This document shows, in pieces, positions 24,828 to 33,255 of a stretch of 44,209 bases of DNA (positions are counted from its first letter, which is position 1; each line of letters starts with the position of its first letter). Both the position numbers and the translations under genes were made by a program. The notes under the pieces were generated by a model. That model did no database searches, was not told where the DNA came from, and was given only the letters and a program-made list of their open reading frames with translations. The DNA is from Pseudomonadota bacterium (GTDB lineage: Bacteria > Pseudomonadota > Gammaproteobacteria > Burkholderiales > Sulfuriferulaceae). The stretch covers positions 1 to 44,209 of the forward strand of contig JAJYHV010000057.1 of NCBI GenBank assembly GCA_021790515.1, in the 5' to 3' direction.

Positions 24828-25439
24828 ATGAAACTGATTGCATCGCTGACCAGCCCTTTCGCACGCAAGGTGCGCGTGGTGTTGGCAGAAAAACGTATTG
24901 AGTGCGAATTGCAGATTGACGTGCCGTGGACGGATGACACCCATGTGCCGGAATATAACCCGTTGGGCAAGATTCCGGTGCTGGTGCTGGATGACGGTAC
25001 TTCGTTGTACGATTCGCGGGTCATTGTCGAATACCTCGATCTGGCGTCGCCGGTGCATAACCTGCTGTCCAAGGAAGGTCGTTTGCGTTTGGCGACCAAA
25101 CGCTGGGAAGCCCTGGGTGATGGTATCTGTGATGCGGCAGCAGCAACTTATCTGGAAAAAAAGCGGCCTGTCGCCCAACAAAGCGCAGAATGGATCACAC
25201 GTCAGGAGCAAAAGGTCTTTCGTGCATTGGCGACAGCTTCTCGCGATCTGGGCGATCATGCTTGGTGTGTTGCGGACACGTACAGCCTGGCCGATATTGC
25301 CATGGGTTGTGCCATGGGGTATCTCGATTTGCGTTTTCCATATATTGACTGGCGCACGGCACATCCGAATCTGGCCCTTCTGGCCGCCAGATTGGCTGAA
25401 CGACCTGCATTCGTCAGTACGGTGCCGCCAGCCACGTGA
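24828..25439 (+). CDS. Glutathione S-transferase family protein (YibF-like)
   Basis: A 203-residue cytoplasmic GST-fold protein. The N-terminal thioredoxin-like domain has LIASLTSPFARKVRV (catalytic Ser region), YNPLGKIPVLVLDDG (cis-Pro), and the glutathione-binding YDSRVIVEYLD. The C-terminal helical domain contains YSLADIAMGCAMGYLDLRF. It resembles E. coli YibF in pattern and length. It follows thrC by 3 nt and may ride on the hom-thrC transcript, but no link to threonine synthesis is known. The exact substrate cannot be read from sequence. Confidence 0.86.
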   Translation: MKLIASLTSPFARKVRVVLAEKRIECELQIDVPWTDDTHVPEYNPLGKIPVLVLDDGTSLYDSRVIVEYLDLASPVHNLLSKEGRLRLATKRWEALGDGICDAAAATYLEKKRPVAQQSAEWITRQEQKVFRALATASRDLGDHAWCVADTYSLADIAMGCAMGYLDLRFPYIDWRTAHPNLALLAARLAERPAFVSTVPPAT

Positions 25440-25528
25440 TGATTATTTCCGATTGCCTTTAAGGGAGAAGCGCATACTCATAACGATAGTCTGCTTGTTC
25501 AAAAACGATATTTTTATGAGGAGACAGC

Positions 25529-26449
25529 ATGCAAATCGGTTTGTTGGGATTAGGGCGCATGGGCGGCAACATGGCGCGTCGTTTGTCGCGTGGCGGTGCT
25601 AATGTCGCCGTGTGGAATCGTAACACTGTCGTATCAGAGCAATTGGCGCAGGAAGAGCAGCACATTCAGGCTTGCGCGACGGTGGAGGCGTTGGTCGCGG
25701 AGTTGCCCGCGCCACGGATTGTCTGGTTGATGCTGCCGGCAGGAGCGGCCACGGAATCTGTTTTGCAGACCTTGCGCGGGTTGCTGTCGCCGGGTGACTT
25801 GGTGGTGGATGGCGCCAATGCCTATTACAAGGAAAGTCAACGGCATGCGGCTGAGTTGGAGCCATTGGGATTTTCGTTCATGGACGCAGGCGTCTCAGGC
25901 GGTGTTTGGGGGTTGGCAAATGGTTATGCGCTGATGCTCGGCGGTAGTGACGCCGCCATGTCGCGACTCGCACCATTTGTCAGAATTCTGGCGCCTGCCC
26001 CGGACGCGGGTTGGCTGCATTGTGGTCCGGTGGGTAGTGGGCATTTTGTCAAAATGGTGCACAATGGCATCGAATACGGCATGATGCAGTCGTTAGCCGA
26101 GGGCATGGCTCTGATGAAAGCCAAAGAAGATTTTGCGCTTGATTTGGCGGGTATTGCCGAGATGTGGCGTCATGGTAGCGTGGTGCGGTCATGGATCCTG
26201 GATTTGACAACCGATTTTCTGCGACAGAATCAAAAGCTGGATAGTATTGATCCGTTTGTGGCGGATTCGGGAGAAGGGCGTTGGACGGTACTGGAGTCGG
26301 TCGAACAGGGCGTGCCAACGCCGGTCATGAGCCTGTCGCTGATGATGCGCTTTACCAGTCAAGGGCGCAACGATTATACCAACAAATTGTTGGCGATGAT
26401 GCGCAAAGGCTTTGGCGGACATGGTGTCAAGGAGTCCGGCCATGACTGA
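25529..26449 (+). CDS. gnd: 6-phosphogluconate dehydrogenase, short (decarboxylating) type
   Basis: Oxidises 6-phosphogluconate to ribulose 5-phosphate and CO2. At 306 residues it is the short GntZ/GndA type, not the 470-residue form. Motifs are the dinucleotide fold [49 protein letters not shown], and the active-site [13 protein letters not shown]. The residues after strand two (NRN) contain an Arg that could contact NADP; short forms often prefer NAD, so cofactor is open. ATG 25529 has a GAGGAG site upstream. It overlaps zwf by 8 nt, so the two oxidative pentose phosphate enzymes are co-produced. Confidence 0.94.
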   Translation: MQIGLLGLGRMGGNMARRLSRGGANVAVWNRNTVVSEQLAQEEQHIQACATVEALVAELPAPRIVWLMLPAGAATESVLQTLRGLLSPGDLVVDGANAYYKESQRHAAELEPLGFSFMDAGVSGGVWGLANGYALMLGGSDAAMSRLAPFVRILAPAPDAGWLHCGPVGSGHFVKMVHNGIEYGMMQSLAEGMALMKAKEDFALDLAGIAEMWRHGSVVRSWILDLTTDFLRQNQKLDSIDPFVADSGEGRWTVLESVEQGVPTPVMSLSLMMRFTSQGRNDYTNKLLAMMRKGFGGHGVKESGHD

Positions 26450-27923
26450 TAATCCGGTTTTTCCGTGTAATTTCGTGATTTTTGGCGCAACGGGCAATCT
26501 GGCCACCAAGAAGCTGTTGCCGGCGTTGTGCCGTCTGGAACAGGCGGGTCGGTTGCCGGAAGGCATGCAATTTATCGCTACCGGTCGACGTGAATGGAAT
26601 GATAACGAGTGGAAAGAACACTTGCGTAGCGTGTTGCATGAAAGATTGCAGGCACGCTTTGATGAAACCGTTTGCAACCATTTTGTGCAACGCTTTATTT
26701 ATGTGCGTGGCGAGTTGCATGATTTGGCGCTGTATCAGCAATTGGGACAGGAACTGGCCAAACCGCGCATGGGCATCTGTTCGAATGCTGTATTTTATCT
26801 GTCCATCAAACCGGCCGATTTTCAGAGCGTGATCAAAAATCTGGATAAATCCGGGTTGGCACAGCCACGCGGTCTGCATCGGGTGGTGGTGGAAAAACCG
26901 TTTGGCGAAGATATCGAATCCGCGCAGGCACTCAATCGTCTGCTGCATGAACACTTTGACGAGCAACAGATTTTCCGTATTGATCATTATTTGGGTAAAG
27001 ATACGGTACAAAACCTGATGGTGTTTCGTTTTGCCAACACTTTGATTGAACCGTTGTGGAACCGCAACTTTATCGACCACATTCAGATTACTGCTGCTGA
27101 GACGATGGGGATTGAAAACCGGGCAGATTATTACGATCATGCCGGCGCCTTGCGCGATATGTTGCAAAACCATTTGATGCAATTGCTGACCGTAGTGGCA
27201 ATGGAGCCGCCGCCGGTGATGGATGCCGATGCGCTGCGCGACGAAAAGGTCAAAGTGTTGCGCTCGATTCGCCCCATCAGCAAACGTTCTGTGCATGCGC
27301 ATGCCTTTCGGGCACAATACGGCGCAGGCAGCATCGACGGCGAGCATGTGGTCGGTTATCAGGACGAACCCGGTGTGGAACCGCAATCCATCACCGAGAC
27401 CTTTGTGGCGGCCAAATTTTATATCGATAACTGGCGTTGGCGCGGCGTGCCATTTTATTTGCGCACCGGCAAACGTCTGGCAGAAACACGCTCGATGGTG
27501 GCCATTCGCCTGCGCCATCCGCCACAGCAATTGTTTCGCTCGACACCGTTGGAAAGCATTTCGCCGAACTGGATTATTTTATCCATTCAACCGGAAGAAT
27601 CCATGCGCATGGAAGTGCACGTCAAGCAACCGGGGCTGGAAATGAATACGCGCGTGATTTCACTCAATGCCAGTTATCGTAAAGATGACGAAGTGGCGCT
27701 GGATGCGTACGAAACCTTGCTGCTGGATGTCGTGCATGGCGATCGCACCTTGTTCATTCGTTTCGATGAAGTGGAGTGGGCGTGGCGAGTCGTCGACCCG
27801 ATTCTGAAAAGTTGGGCGCAGGAACGGGATTTTATTCACACTTATCCGGCCGGCAGTTGGGGGTTGTTTGAAGCCAATCGTCTGTTTGACGCGGAAGATC
27901 AGGAGTGGCGCAACAGTTTGTGA
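26442..27923 (+). CDS. zwf: Glucose-6-phosphate 1-dehydrogenase
   Basis: First step of the oxidative pentose phosphate and Entner-Doudoroff routes, yielding 6-phosphogluconolactone. The 493 residues contain the coenzyme loop [16 protein letters not shown], the family signature [21 protein letters not shown] with the catalytic His region, and the substrate segment [27 protein letters not shown] 26442 overlaps the gnd stop region; the frame is open further back but lies inside gnd. No 6-phosphogluconolactonase gene (pgl) stands beside it, unlike in many zwf operons. It is convergent with the HtrA-like protease across 19 bp. Confidence 0.96.
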   Translation: MTDNPVFPCNFVIFGATGNLATKKLLPALCRLEQAGRLPEGMQFIATGRREWNDNEWKEHLRSVLHERLQARFDETVCNHFVQRFIYVRGELHDLALYQQLGQELAKPRMGICSNAVFYLSIKPADFQSVIKNLDKSGLAQPRGLHRVVVEKPFGEDIESAQALNRLLHEHFDEQQIFRIDHYLGKDTVQNLMVFRFANTLIEPLWNRNFIDHIQITAAETMGIENRADYYDHAGALRDMLQNHLMQLLTVVAMEPPPVMDADALRDEKVKVLRSIRPISKRSVHAHAFRAQYGAGSIDGEHVVGYQDEPGVEPQSITETFVAAKFYIDNWRWRGVPFYLRTGKRLAETRSMVAIRLRHPPQQLFRSTPLESISPNWIILSIQPEESMRMEVHVKQPGLEMNTRVISLNASYRKDDEVALDAYETLLLDVVHGDRTLFIRFDEVEWAWRVVDPILKSWAQERDFIHTYPAGSWGLFEANRLFDAEDQEWRNSL

Positions 27924-27942
27924 GCTTGCCGTATATGTGCCG

Positions 27943-29070
27943 TCAGTGCTGGATTGGGCGTTGGCGTACGGTGATCTGGACGTGGGTGAGGTGTCCGTGA
28001 TGGAGGGTATCGATTCGGATATTCTCGCCCGGCGTCAACCCGGCAATCTGGTTGAGCAGCGTCAAAGAATTTTCAATGGGCTGGTTGTTGACTTGCAGCA
28101 CGATGTCTCCAGGGGTGATGCCCGCTTTGTTGGCGGGGCCTTTGCGGAGTACACCGGCAACCAGTACGCCATTGTTTCGGGGCAAATGTAGCGATCGCGC
28201 CATTCCTGGACTGATGTCCTGAACTTCGATGCCAATCCAGCCACGGATGACATGACCATGCGCAATAATTTGGCGCATGACGTTTGCGGCAAGGTTGGAC
28301 GGGATAGCGAAACCAATCCCTTGCGAGCCACCGGAACGCGAGTAAATGGCGCTGTTGATGCCAATCAGATTGCCGTTGGTGTCAACCAGCGCGCCGCCAG
28401 AGTTGCCAGGGTTGATGGCAGCATCAGTCTGGATGAAATCTTCAAAAGTGTTGATACCCAGGTGCGAGCGTTTGAGCGCGCTGATGATGCCCATGGTGAC
28501 AGTTTGTCCTACGCCGAACGGGTCACCGATGGCGAGCACGACATCGCCAATGCTGACATCGTTCGATGACGCGAAGGTAATGGCTGGCAAATGGTTGGTC
28601 TGGATTTTCAGTACCGCCAGGTCTGTTTCCGGATCTGTGCCGACGACGGTGGCACGCAGTTTTCGCCCATCGTGCAGGGCAACCTGAATTTCGTCGGCGG
28701 ATTCGACGACGTGCTGGTTGGTGAGAATGTAGCCGTCGGCGCTGACAATGACGCCAGACCCCAGATTGGTGCTGCGTTGGATGTGCGATGATTGTTGGCG
28801 ACGACCAAAGAACCGGCGCAGGAAAGGGTTATCCGGAATCTCGCTCGGCGTACGCGTTGCTTTGCTGGAAAAAACATTGACTACCGATGGAATAGCCTTG
28901 TGTGCAGCGTCACGGTAGGAAATGGGTGCGGCAGGGGTGGCGACAGCGTGACGCGGCAGTGTGGTAGCGGGTAGCCAAGAACGCCATTCGGGACGAAACA
29001 GGCTCATAACCAGCAGTACGCCGAGCGCGATGGTCGTGCTCTGGGCGAACAAGAGCCAAAATTTACGCAT
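27943..29070 (-). CDS. HtrA/DegS-like periplasmic serine protease with one PDZ domain
   Basis: Inner-membrane-anchored or secreted S1C protease for envelope protein quality control. The 375 residues start with one hydrophobic segment (about 8-25). The protease domain carries catalytic triad H120 (LTNQHVVE), D150 (DPETDLAVLKI) and S224 (NPGNSGGAL). A single PDZ domain follows (about 275-370: GWIGIEVQDISPG to LLNQIAGLTPGENI). One PDZ and a membrane anchor match DegS/AlgW rather than DegP, which has two. It is divergent from petABC and has its own promoter region. Whether it triggers a sigma-E response cannot be told, because no rseA gene lies here. Confidence 0.92.
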   Translation of the reverse strand: MRKFWLLFAQSTTIALGVLLVMSLFRPEWRSWLPATTLPRHAVATPAAPISYRDAAHKAIPSVVNVFSSKATRTPSEIPDNPFLRRFFGRRQQSSHIQRSTNLGSGVIVSADGYILTNQHVVESADEIQVALHDGRKLRATVVGTDPETDLAVLKIQTNHLPAITFASSNDVSIGDVVLAIGDPFGVGQTVTMGIISALKRSHLGINTFEDFIQTDAAINPGNSGGALVDTNGNLIGINSAIYSRSGGSQGIGFAIPSNLAANVMRQIIAHGHVIRGWIGIEVQDISPGMARSLHLPRNNGVLVAGVLRKGPANKAGITPGDIVLQVNNQPIENSLTLLNQIAGLTPGENIRIDTLHHGHLTHVQITVRQRPIQH

Positions 29071-29374
29071 AGAAGCAAGAAATTGTAATGTAAACGGGGA
29101 GAATTATACAGGAGCGCCGGTCACGTATTGATAATTTTAAAGAGAAAAACGACATGTATCGGCGAAACAAGTCACAGTGATGCAAAATTAGCTTTTTATT
29201 TTGTTAAAAAAATAGGTAAAATGGCAAGGTTTTTAATCGGGTTGTTCGATAGGGTAGTTCGATAATTGATTTGCGCTGTATTTTTTGGCGTGGGGTGGTT
29301 GCTGAGCCGGTGACGTTGTTTTTGTGACTGGCGGCAGGCTGCCTGGTTTTTGGCGTAGTCTTTCATAAGGATGG
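29071..29374. promoter_or_regulatory. Divergent promoter region between the HtrA-like gene and petABC
   Basis: 304 bp with no gene. It holds an AT-rich core (about 29188-29225) with TAAAAT, a fair -10 without a clear -35. Two exact 8-bp direct repeats GTTCGATA (29244-29251 and 29257-29264) are offset by 13 bp. These may be regulator half-sites upstream of petA. No hairpin terminator or RNA gene is visible. Confidence 0.4.
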
Positions 29375-29974
29375 ATGATGATGAATCAGCAAGTGGATCG
29401 CAGCAAACGCCGCTTTCTTGTTGCTGCCACAACAGTCGTTGGTGGCGCAGCGGGCGTGGCAGCGTTGACACCTTTTGTGTTGAGTATGATGCCCAGCGAA
29501 CGGGCAAAGGCTGCTGGTGCGCCGGTCGAGGTTGACATCAGCAAGGTTGAACCGGGAATGCAGCTGGCTGTGGCCTGGCAGGGAAAGCCGGTCTGGGTGG
29601 TCAATCGTACACCGGCCATGCTTTCCAAATTGCCGGGATTGGCGCCAAGATTGGTAGATCCGAACTCGGATGTGCCGCAACAACCGCCGTACTGCAAAAA
29701 TGTAAACCGTTCCATCAAGCCCGAATATCTGGTTGTCGTGGGTATTTGTACCCATTTGGGCTGTTCTCCAACCTACCGTCCCGAGTTAGGGCCTCCCGAT
29801 TTAGGTGCGGACTGGCCCGGCGGTTGGTTCTGCCCTTGCCACGGTTCGCGTTATGACCTGTCGGCACGCGTGTTCAAAAACGTACCAGCGCCGATGAACA
29901 TGCTGGTTCCGCCGCATTATTACATGAGCGATAGCCGAATTCTGGTCGGCGAAAGCACCAAAAAGGGGGCGTAA
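29375..29974 (+). CDS. petA: Ubiquinol-cytochrome c reductase, Rieske iron-sulfur subunit
   Basis: The 2Fe-2S subunit of the cytochrome bc1 complex, accepting electrons from ubiquinol at the periplasmic face. The 199 residues have a twin-arginine signal-anchor (SKRRFLVAA, residues 10-18) and one membrane helix (about 14-38). Cluster ligands are C125 and H127 in CTHLGC, and C153 and H156 in CPCHGS; C130 and C155 form the stabilising disulfide. Three in-frame ATGs stand in a row at 29375, 29378 and 29381; AAGG upstream best spaces the first two. First gene of petABC. Confidence 0.96.
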   Translation: MMMNQQVDRSKRRFLVAATTVVGGAAGVAALTPFVLSMMPSERAKAAGAPVEVDISKVEPGMQLAVAWQGKPVWVVNRTPAMLSKLPGLAPRLVDPNSDVPQQPPYCKNVNRSIKPEYLVVVGICTHLGCSPTYRPELGPPDLGADWPGGWFCPCHGSRYDLSARVFKNVPAPMNMLVPPHYYMSDSRILVGESTKKGA

Positions 29975-29977
29975 GCA

Positions 29978-31201
29978 ATGAGCGCAATGCAAAAAATGAT
30001 AGGCTGGATAGATGACCGTTTTCCATTGACCGTAACCTGGAAGGCGCATTTGTCTGAATACTATGCACCAAAGAATTTCAATTTTTGGTATTTCTTTGGT
30101 TCGTTGGCGTTGTTGGTATTGGTCAACCAGATTTTTACCGGCATCTTCCTGACCATGAACTATAAGCCGGATACCTTGTTGGCATTTGGTTCGGTCGAAT
30201 ACATCATGCGCGATGTCGACTGGGGTTGGCTGATTCGCTACATGCATTCGGTCGGCGCCTCCATGTTCTTTGTGGTGGTCTATCTGCATATGTTTCGCGG
30301 ATTGATTTATGGTTCGTACCGTAAGCCACGCGAACTGGTGTGGATTTTCGGCATGATGATTTACCTGGCGCTGATGGCAGAGGCGTTCATGGGCTATTTG
30401 TTGCCATGGGGTCAAATGTCGTTCTGGGGCGCGCAAGTCATTATTTCTTTGTTCGGAGCGATTCCGGTGATTGGTGATGCACTCAGTACGTGGATTCGTG
30501 GCGACTTTGTGGTGTCCGATGCCACGCTGAACCGCTTTTTTGCCTTTCACGTCATCGCCATTCCACTGGTGCTGTTGGGCTTGGTCGTTGCGCACATCAT
30601 TGCGTTGCACGAAGTGGGATCCAACAATCCGGAAGGCATTGAAATCAAGAAGGTCAAGGATCCGGTTACCCATATCCCGCTGGACGGCATTCCATTTCAT
30701 CCTTACTATACTGTCAAGGATATCGTTGGCGTGGTCGTGTTTTTGATGGTTTTTTCGGCCATCATCTTCTTTGCCCCGGAGATGGGTGGCTGGTTCCTCG
30801 AACCAGACAACTTCATCCCTGCCAACCCGATGAAAACTCCACCGCATATCGTGCCGTTGTGGTATTTCACGCCGTTTTATGCGCTGTTGCGTGCAGTGCC
30901 CAATAAGCTGTTTGGTGTGATTGGCATGGGAGCTGCCGTGTTGATTATAACTTTCCTGCCTTGGCTGGATCGCGCGAAGGCGAAATCGATCCGTTATCGC
31001 GGTCCCATTTACAAAACCTTCCTGACGTTGTTCGTGATCAGTTTTGTCGGTCTGGGTTATCTGGGTACCAAAGAGCCAACACCTGTTCATACTGCATTTG
31101 CCCGGATTTTCGGCACAATCTATTTTGCCTTCTTCCTGTTGATGCCATTGTATACCTCGATTGAAAAAACCAAACCTGTACCAGAAAGGATTCCTGAATA
31201 A
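29978..31201 (+). CDS. petB: Ubiquinol-cytochrome c reductase, cytochrome b subunit
   Basis: Eight-to-nine-helix integral membrane subunit of bc1 carrying hemes bL and bH. The 407 residues contain the paired His of helix B (HSVGASMFFVVVYLHMFRGL) and of helix D (HVIAIPLVLLGLVVAHIIALH), plus the Qo-site region PWGQMSFWGAQVI. The PEWY-like loop reads TPFYALLRAVPNK in place of a strict PEWYF-LPFYAILR, as in other betaproteobacteria. It starts 4 nt after petA and its stop shares one base with the petC start. Confidence 0.96.
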   Translation: MSAMQKMIGWIDDRFPLTVTWKAHLSEYYAPKNFNFWYFFGSLALLVLVNQIFTGIFLTMNYKPDTLLAFGSVEYIMRDVDWGWLIRYMHSVGASMFFVVVYLHMFRGLIYGSYRKPRELVWIFGMMIYLALMAEAFMGYLLPWGQMSFWGAQVIISLFGAIPVIGDALSTWIRGDFVVSDATLNRFFAFHVIAIPLVLLGLVVAHIIALHEVGSNNPEGIEIKKVKDPVTHIPLDGIPFHPYYTVKDIVGVVVFLMVFSAIIFFAPEMGGWFLEPDNFIPANPMKTPPHIVPLWYFTPFYALLRAVPNKLFGVIGMGAAVLIITFLPWLDRAKAKSIRYRGPIYKTFLTLFVISFVGLGYLGTKEPTPVHTAFARIFGTIYFAFFLLMPLYTSIEKTKPVPERIPE

Positions 31202-31911
31202 TGAAGAAATTGCTAATTGCGCTGCTGTTTGCGCCACTGACAGTATTCGCTTCAGATGAGGGTGCGTATCTGGACAAGGCGCCGGTTAATCTGAGTGACT
31301 ATCCTTCCATTCAACGTGGGGCGAAAATTTTTACCAATTACTGCCTGAGTTGTCACAGCGCGGAATACATGCGCTATAACCGGATGGTGGACATTGGTCT
31401 GACCAAAGAGCAGATTAAAAAGAACTTGATGTTTGCCACGGACAATGTGGGGAGCACCATGAAAATCGCCATGCGGCCAGACGATGCCAAGAAATGGTTT
31501 GGCGTGCCACCACCTGATCTGTCTGTTATTGCACGTTCACGCACACCAGACTGGATTTACACCTATCTGCGCAGCTTTTATCTGGACGATTCGCGCCCAA
31601 CCGGTTGGAACAATACCGTGTTTGCCAACGTCGGCATGCCACACGTATTGTGGACGCTGCAAGGCGAGCAGGTTTTGAAAAAATCAGGTGTGGACGGAAG
31701 CAAGCCAGTGTTCGAACTGGTGAAACAGGGTAAGTTGACCCCGGTCGAGTATGATGCCACAGTCGGAGATTTGGTCAATTATTTGACCTGGATGTCCGAA
31801 CCGTCGAAAATGAAACGGCTTGAAACCGGTGTTTATGTCTTGCTGTTTTTAGGCATCTTCTTCATTCTGACATATTTTCTGAAAAAAGAGTTCTGGAAAG
31901 ACGTGCATTAA
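31201..31911 (+). CDS. petC: Ubiquinol-cytochrome c reductase, cytochrome c1 subunit
   Basis: Membrane-anchored c-type cytochrome that passes electrons from the Rieske centre to soluble cytochrome c. The 236 residues have a cleavable signal peptide (about 1-18), heme-binding CLSCH (C48, C51, H52) and the family YMRYNR after it. A distal Met is probable in VGMPHVLW, and a C-terminal membrane anchor (about 208-228) is followed by a basic end. The ATG shares its A with the petB stop. It completes petABC; the 159 bp to sspA contain a palindromic hairpin that could end or modulate transcription. Confidence 0.95.
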   Translation: MKKLLIALLFAPLTVFASDEGAYLDKAPVNLSDYPSIQRGAKIFTNYCLSCHSAEYMRYNRMVDIGLTKEQIKKNLMFATDNVGSTMKIAMRPDDAKKWFGVPPPDLSVIARSRTPDWIYTYLRSFYLDDSRPTGWNNTVFANVGMPHVLWTLQGEQVLKKSGVDGSKPVFELVKQGKLTPVEYDATVGDLVNYLTWMSEPSKMKRLETGVYVLLFLGIFFILTYFLKKEFWKDVH

Positions 31912-32025
31912 TTTTGTCTGTTCTGATAGCATGGTGTTGCCTGAATGCCGGTTCGATTGTTGGTCGATGCGGTATTCGGGTAACATGCTTTTTTACGTCG
32001 GAGTAGTTTGATTACACCGATTTTT

Positions 32026-32047
32026 GCCGACGGAAATTTTCGTCGGC
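32026..32047. promoter_or_regulatory. Near-perfect 22-nt palindrome just upstream of sspA
   Basis: GCCGACG (32026-32032) pairs with CGTCGGC (32041-32047), and the inner bases can pair further (one G-U plus A-T pairs). The hairpin ends 23 nt before the sspA ATG and is followed by a T/G-rich stretch. It could be a petC terminator or a leader hairpin controlling sspA. Symmetry is certain; role is not. Confidence 0.4.
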
Positions 32048-32070
32048 GCTGTTGTTTTGGGGTTTTGAAA

Positions 32071-32670
32071 ATGATGACGTTGTATTCCGGTAACAGTTGC
32101 CCTTATAGTCAGCGTTGCCGTATCGTGTTGTTTGAAAAAGGCATGGATTTTGAAATCATTGATGTTGATTTGCAAAACAAGCCTGAAGATTTGGCGCTGA
32201 TGAATCCATACAATCGAGTGCCGGTCCTCGTCGAGCGTGATCTGGTTTTGTATGAAGCCAATATCATCAATGAGTATATTGACGAACGTTTCCCACATCC
32301 GCAATTGATGCCGGCTGATCCGGTGATGCGCGCTCGCGCCAGATTGTTCCTGTTTACGTTTGAGCAGGATTTGTTTGTGCATGTGAATGCGCTTGAGCGT
32401 GGCAATAAAGCCGCCGCGGACAAGGCGCGTATCGCGATTCGGGATAGCCTGACACAAATTTCCCCCATCTTTGCCAAACAGAAATTCATGTTGAACGACG
32501 AGTTTTCCATGCTTGATGTCGCCATTGCGCCTTTATTGTGGCGGCTGGAACATTATGATATCCAGTTGCCGCGTCAGGCGGCAAATTTGTTGAAATATGC
32601 TGAACGCTTGTTCAGTCGCCCGGCCTTTATCGACGCGCTGACACCAAATGAGAAAGCGATGCGCAAATGA
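32071..32670 (+). CDS. sspA: Stringent starvation protein A
   Basis: RNA-polymerase-associated GST-fold protein that modulates sigma-70 promoters during starvation. The 199 residues have the thioredoxin-like start TLYSGNSCPYSQRCRIVLFEKGMDFE, NPYNRVPVLVERD, and the surface PHP pocket (P75-H76-P77 in RFPHPQLMP), which in E. coli SspA contacts sigma-70. I chose ATG 32071 over an upstream ATT in frame because the family starts here. It precedes sspB by 24 nt. The petABC-sspAB order is typical of betaproteobacteria. Confidence 0.95.
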   Translation: MMTLYSGNSCPYSQRCRIVLFEKGMDFEIIDVDLQNKPEDLALMNPYNRVPVLVERDLVLYEANIINEYIDERFPHPQLMPADPVMRARARLFLFTFEQDLFVHVNALERGNKAAADKARIAIRDSLTQISPIFAKQKFMLNDEFSMLDVAIAPLLWRLEHYDIQLPRQAANLLKYAERLFSRPAFIDALTPNEKAMRK

Positions 32671-32694
32671 TGACGAGTATCGAAGGTCCTTGGC

Positions 32695-33159
32695 ATGCCT
32701 GACGCATCGACCAAACCGTATCTGATGCGTGCCATTTATGAGTGGTGCATCGATCAATCATTCACCCCTTATATGACAGTGCAGGTGAATCATCTGGCAC
32801 GGGTTCCGATGGAATTCGTCCGGGATGGGCGTATTACCTTCAATATTTCACCTTCAGCGGCCAAAGGGTTGGTGATGGATAATCACTGGGTCAGGTTTTC
32901 AGCCCGTTTTGGTGGTGTGGCACGCAACATCGAAGTGCCTGTTGATACGGTTGAAAGTTTGTTTGCCCGTGAGAATGGGCAAGGCTTGTCGTTCCAGATA
33001 CCAGATACGGCGGGGGATGAAACAGAAGACGGCATGGCGCAAAATCTGGGATCGTCGACTGACGAAACCGCTATACAGGATAAAGCTAAAGATGGCGACG
33101 GTACCGGGGATGACGAACCGCCGAAACCGGGACGGGCACATTTGCACGTCGTGAAATAA
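32695..33159 (+). CDS. sspB: ClpXP protease specificity-enhancing factor SspB
   Basis: Adaptor that delivers ssrA-tagged proteins to ClpXP. The 154 residues comprise the folded tag-binding domain (about 1-105: KPYLMRAIYEWCIDQSFTPY, VNHLARVPMEFV, FNISPSAAKGL, FSARFGGVARNIEVPV) and a flexible acidic linker (about 108-145). It ends in GRAHLHVVK, matching the C-terminal ClpX-binding tail. Start ATG 32695. It is convergent with gltX across 96 bp, where a 12-bp imperfect direct repeat lies (about 33207-33230). Confidence 0.95.
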   Translation: MPDASTKPYLMRAIYEWCIDQSFTPYMTVQVNHLARVPMEFVRDGRITFNISPSAAKGLVMDNHWVRFSARFGGVARNIEVPVDTVESLFARENGQGLSFQIPDTAGDETEDGMAQNLGSSTDETAIQDKAKDGDGTGDDEPPKPGRAHLHVVK

Positions 33160-33255
33160 GGGAAGCGGCGAGAACGGGGCGGGCAGGAGGAAAGCGACAT
33201 TCTGCATGCATGGTTCCATGTATGGTTCCGCATGATCTTCATGGCCCGGTTGCCA

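Noticed and set aside
23682-25364. A 560-codon open frame antisense to thrC and the GST gene
   Set aside because: It is an exact mirror of two well-supported genes on the other strand, spans their junction, has a composition typical of antisense reading (His, Gln and Arg rich) and shows no recognisable family motif.
26427-27530. A 367-codon open frame antisense to zwf
   Set aside because: Lies wholly within zwf, which has complete family motifs; no independent support.
29801-31237. A 478-codon open frame antisense to petA-petB
   Set aside because: Shadow of the strongly conserved cytochrome b gene; the translation is rich in His and Gln with no membrane or domain pattern.
31912-32070. Possible tRNA because of a GGTTCGATT string near 31948
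   Set aside because: The flanking bases do not form acceptor, D or anticodon stems, and there is no CCA-type end; only the T-loop-like word is present.
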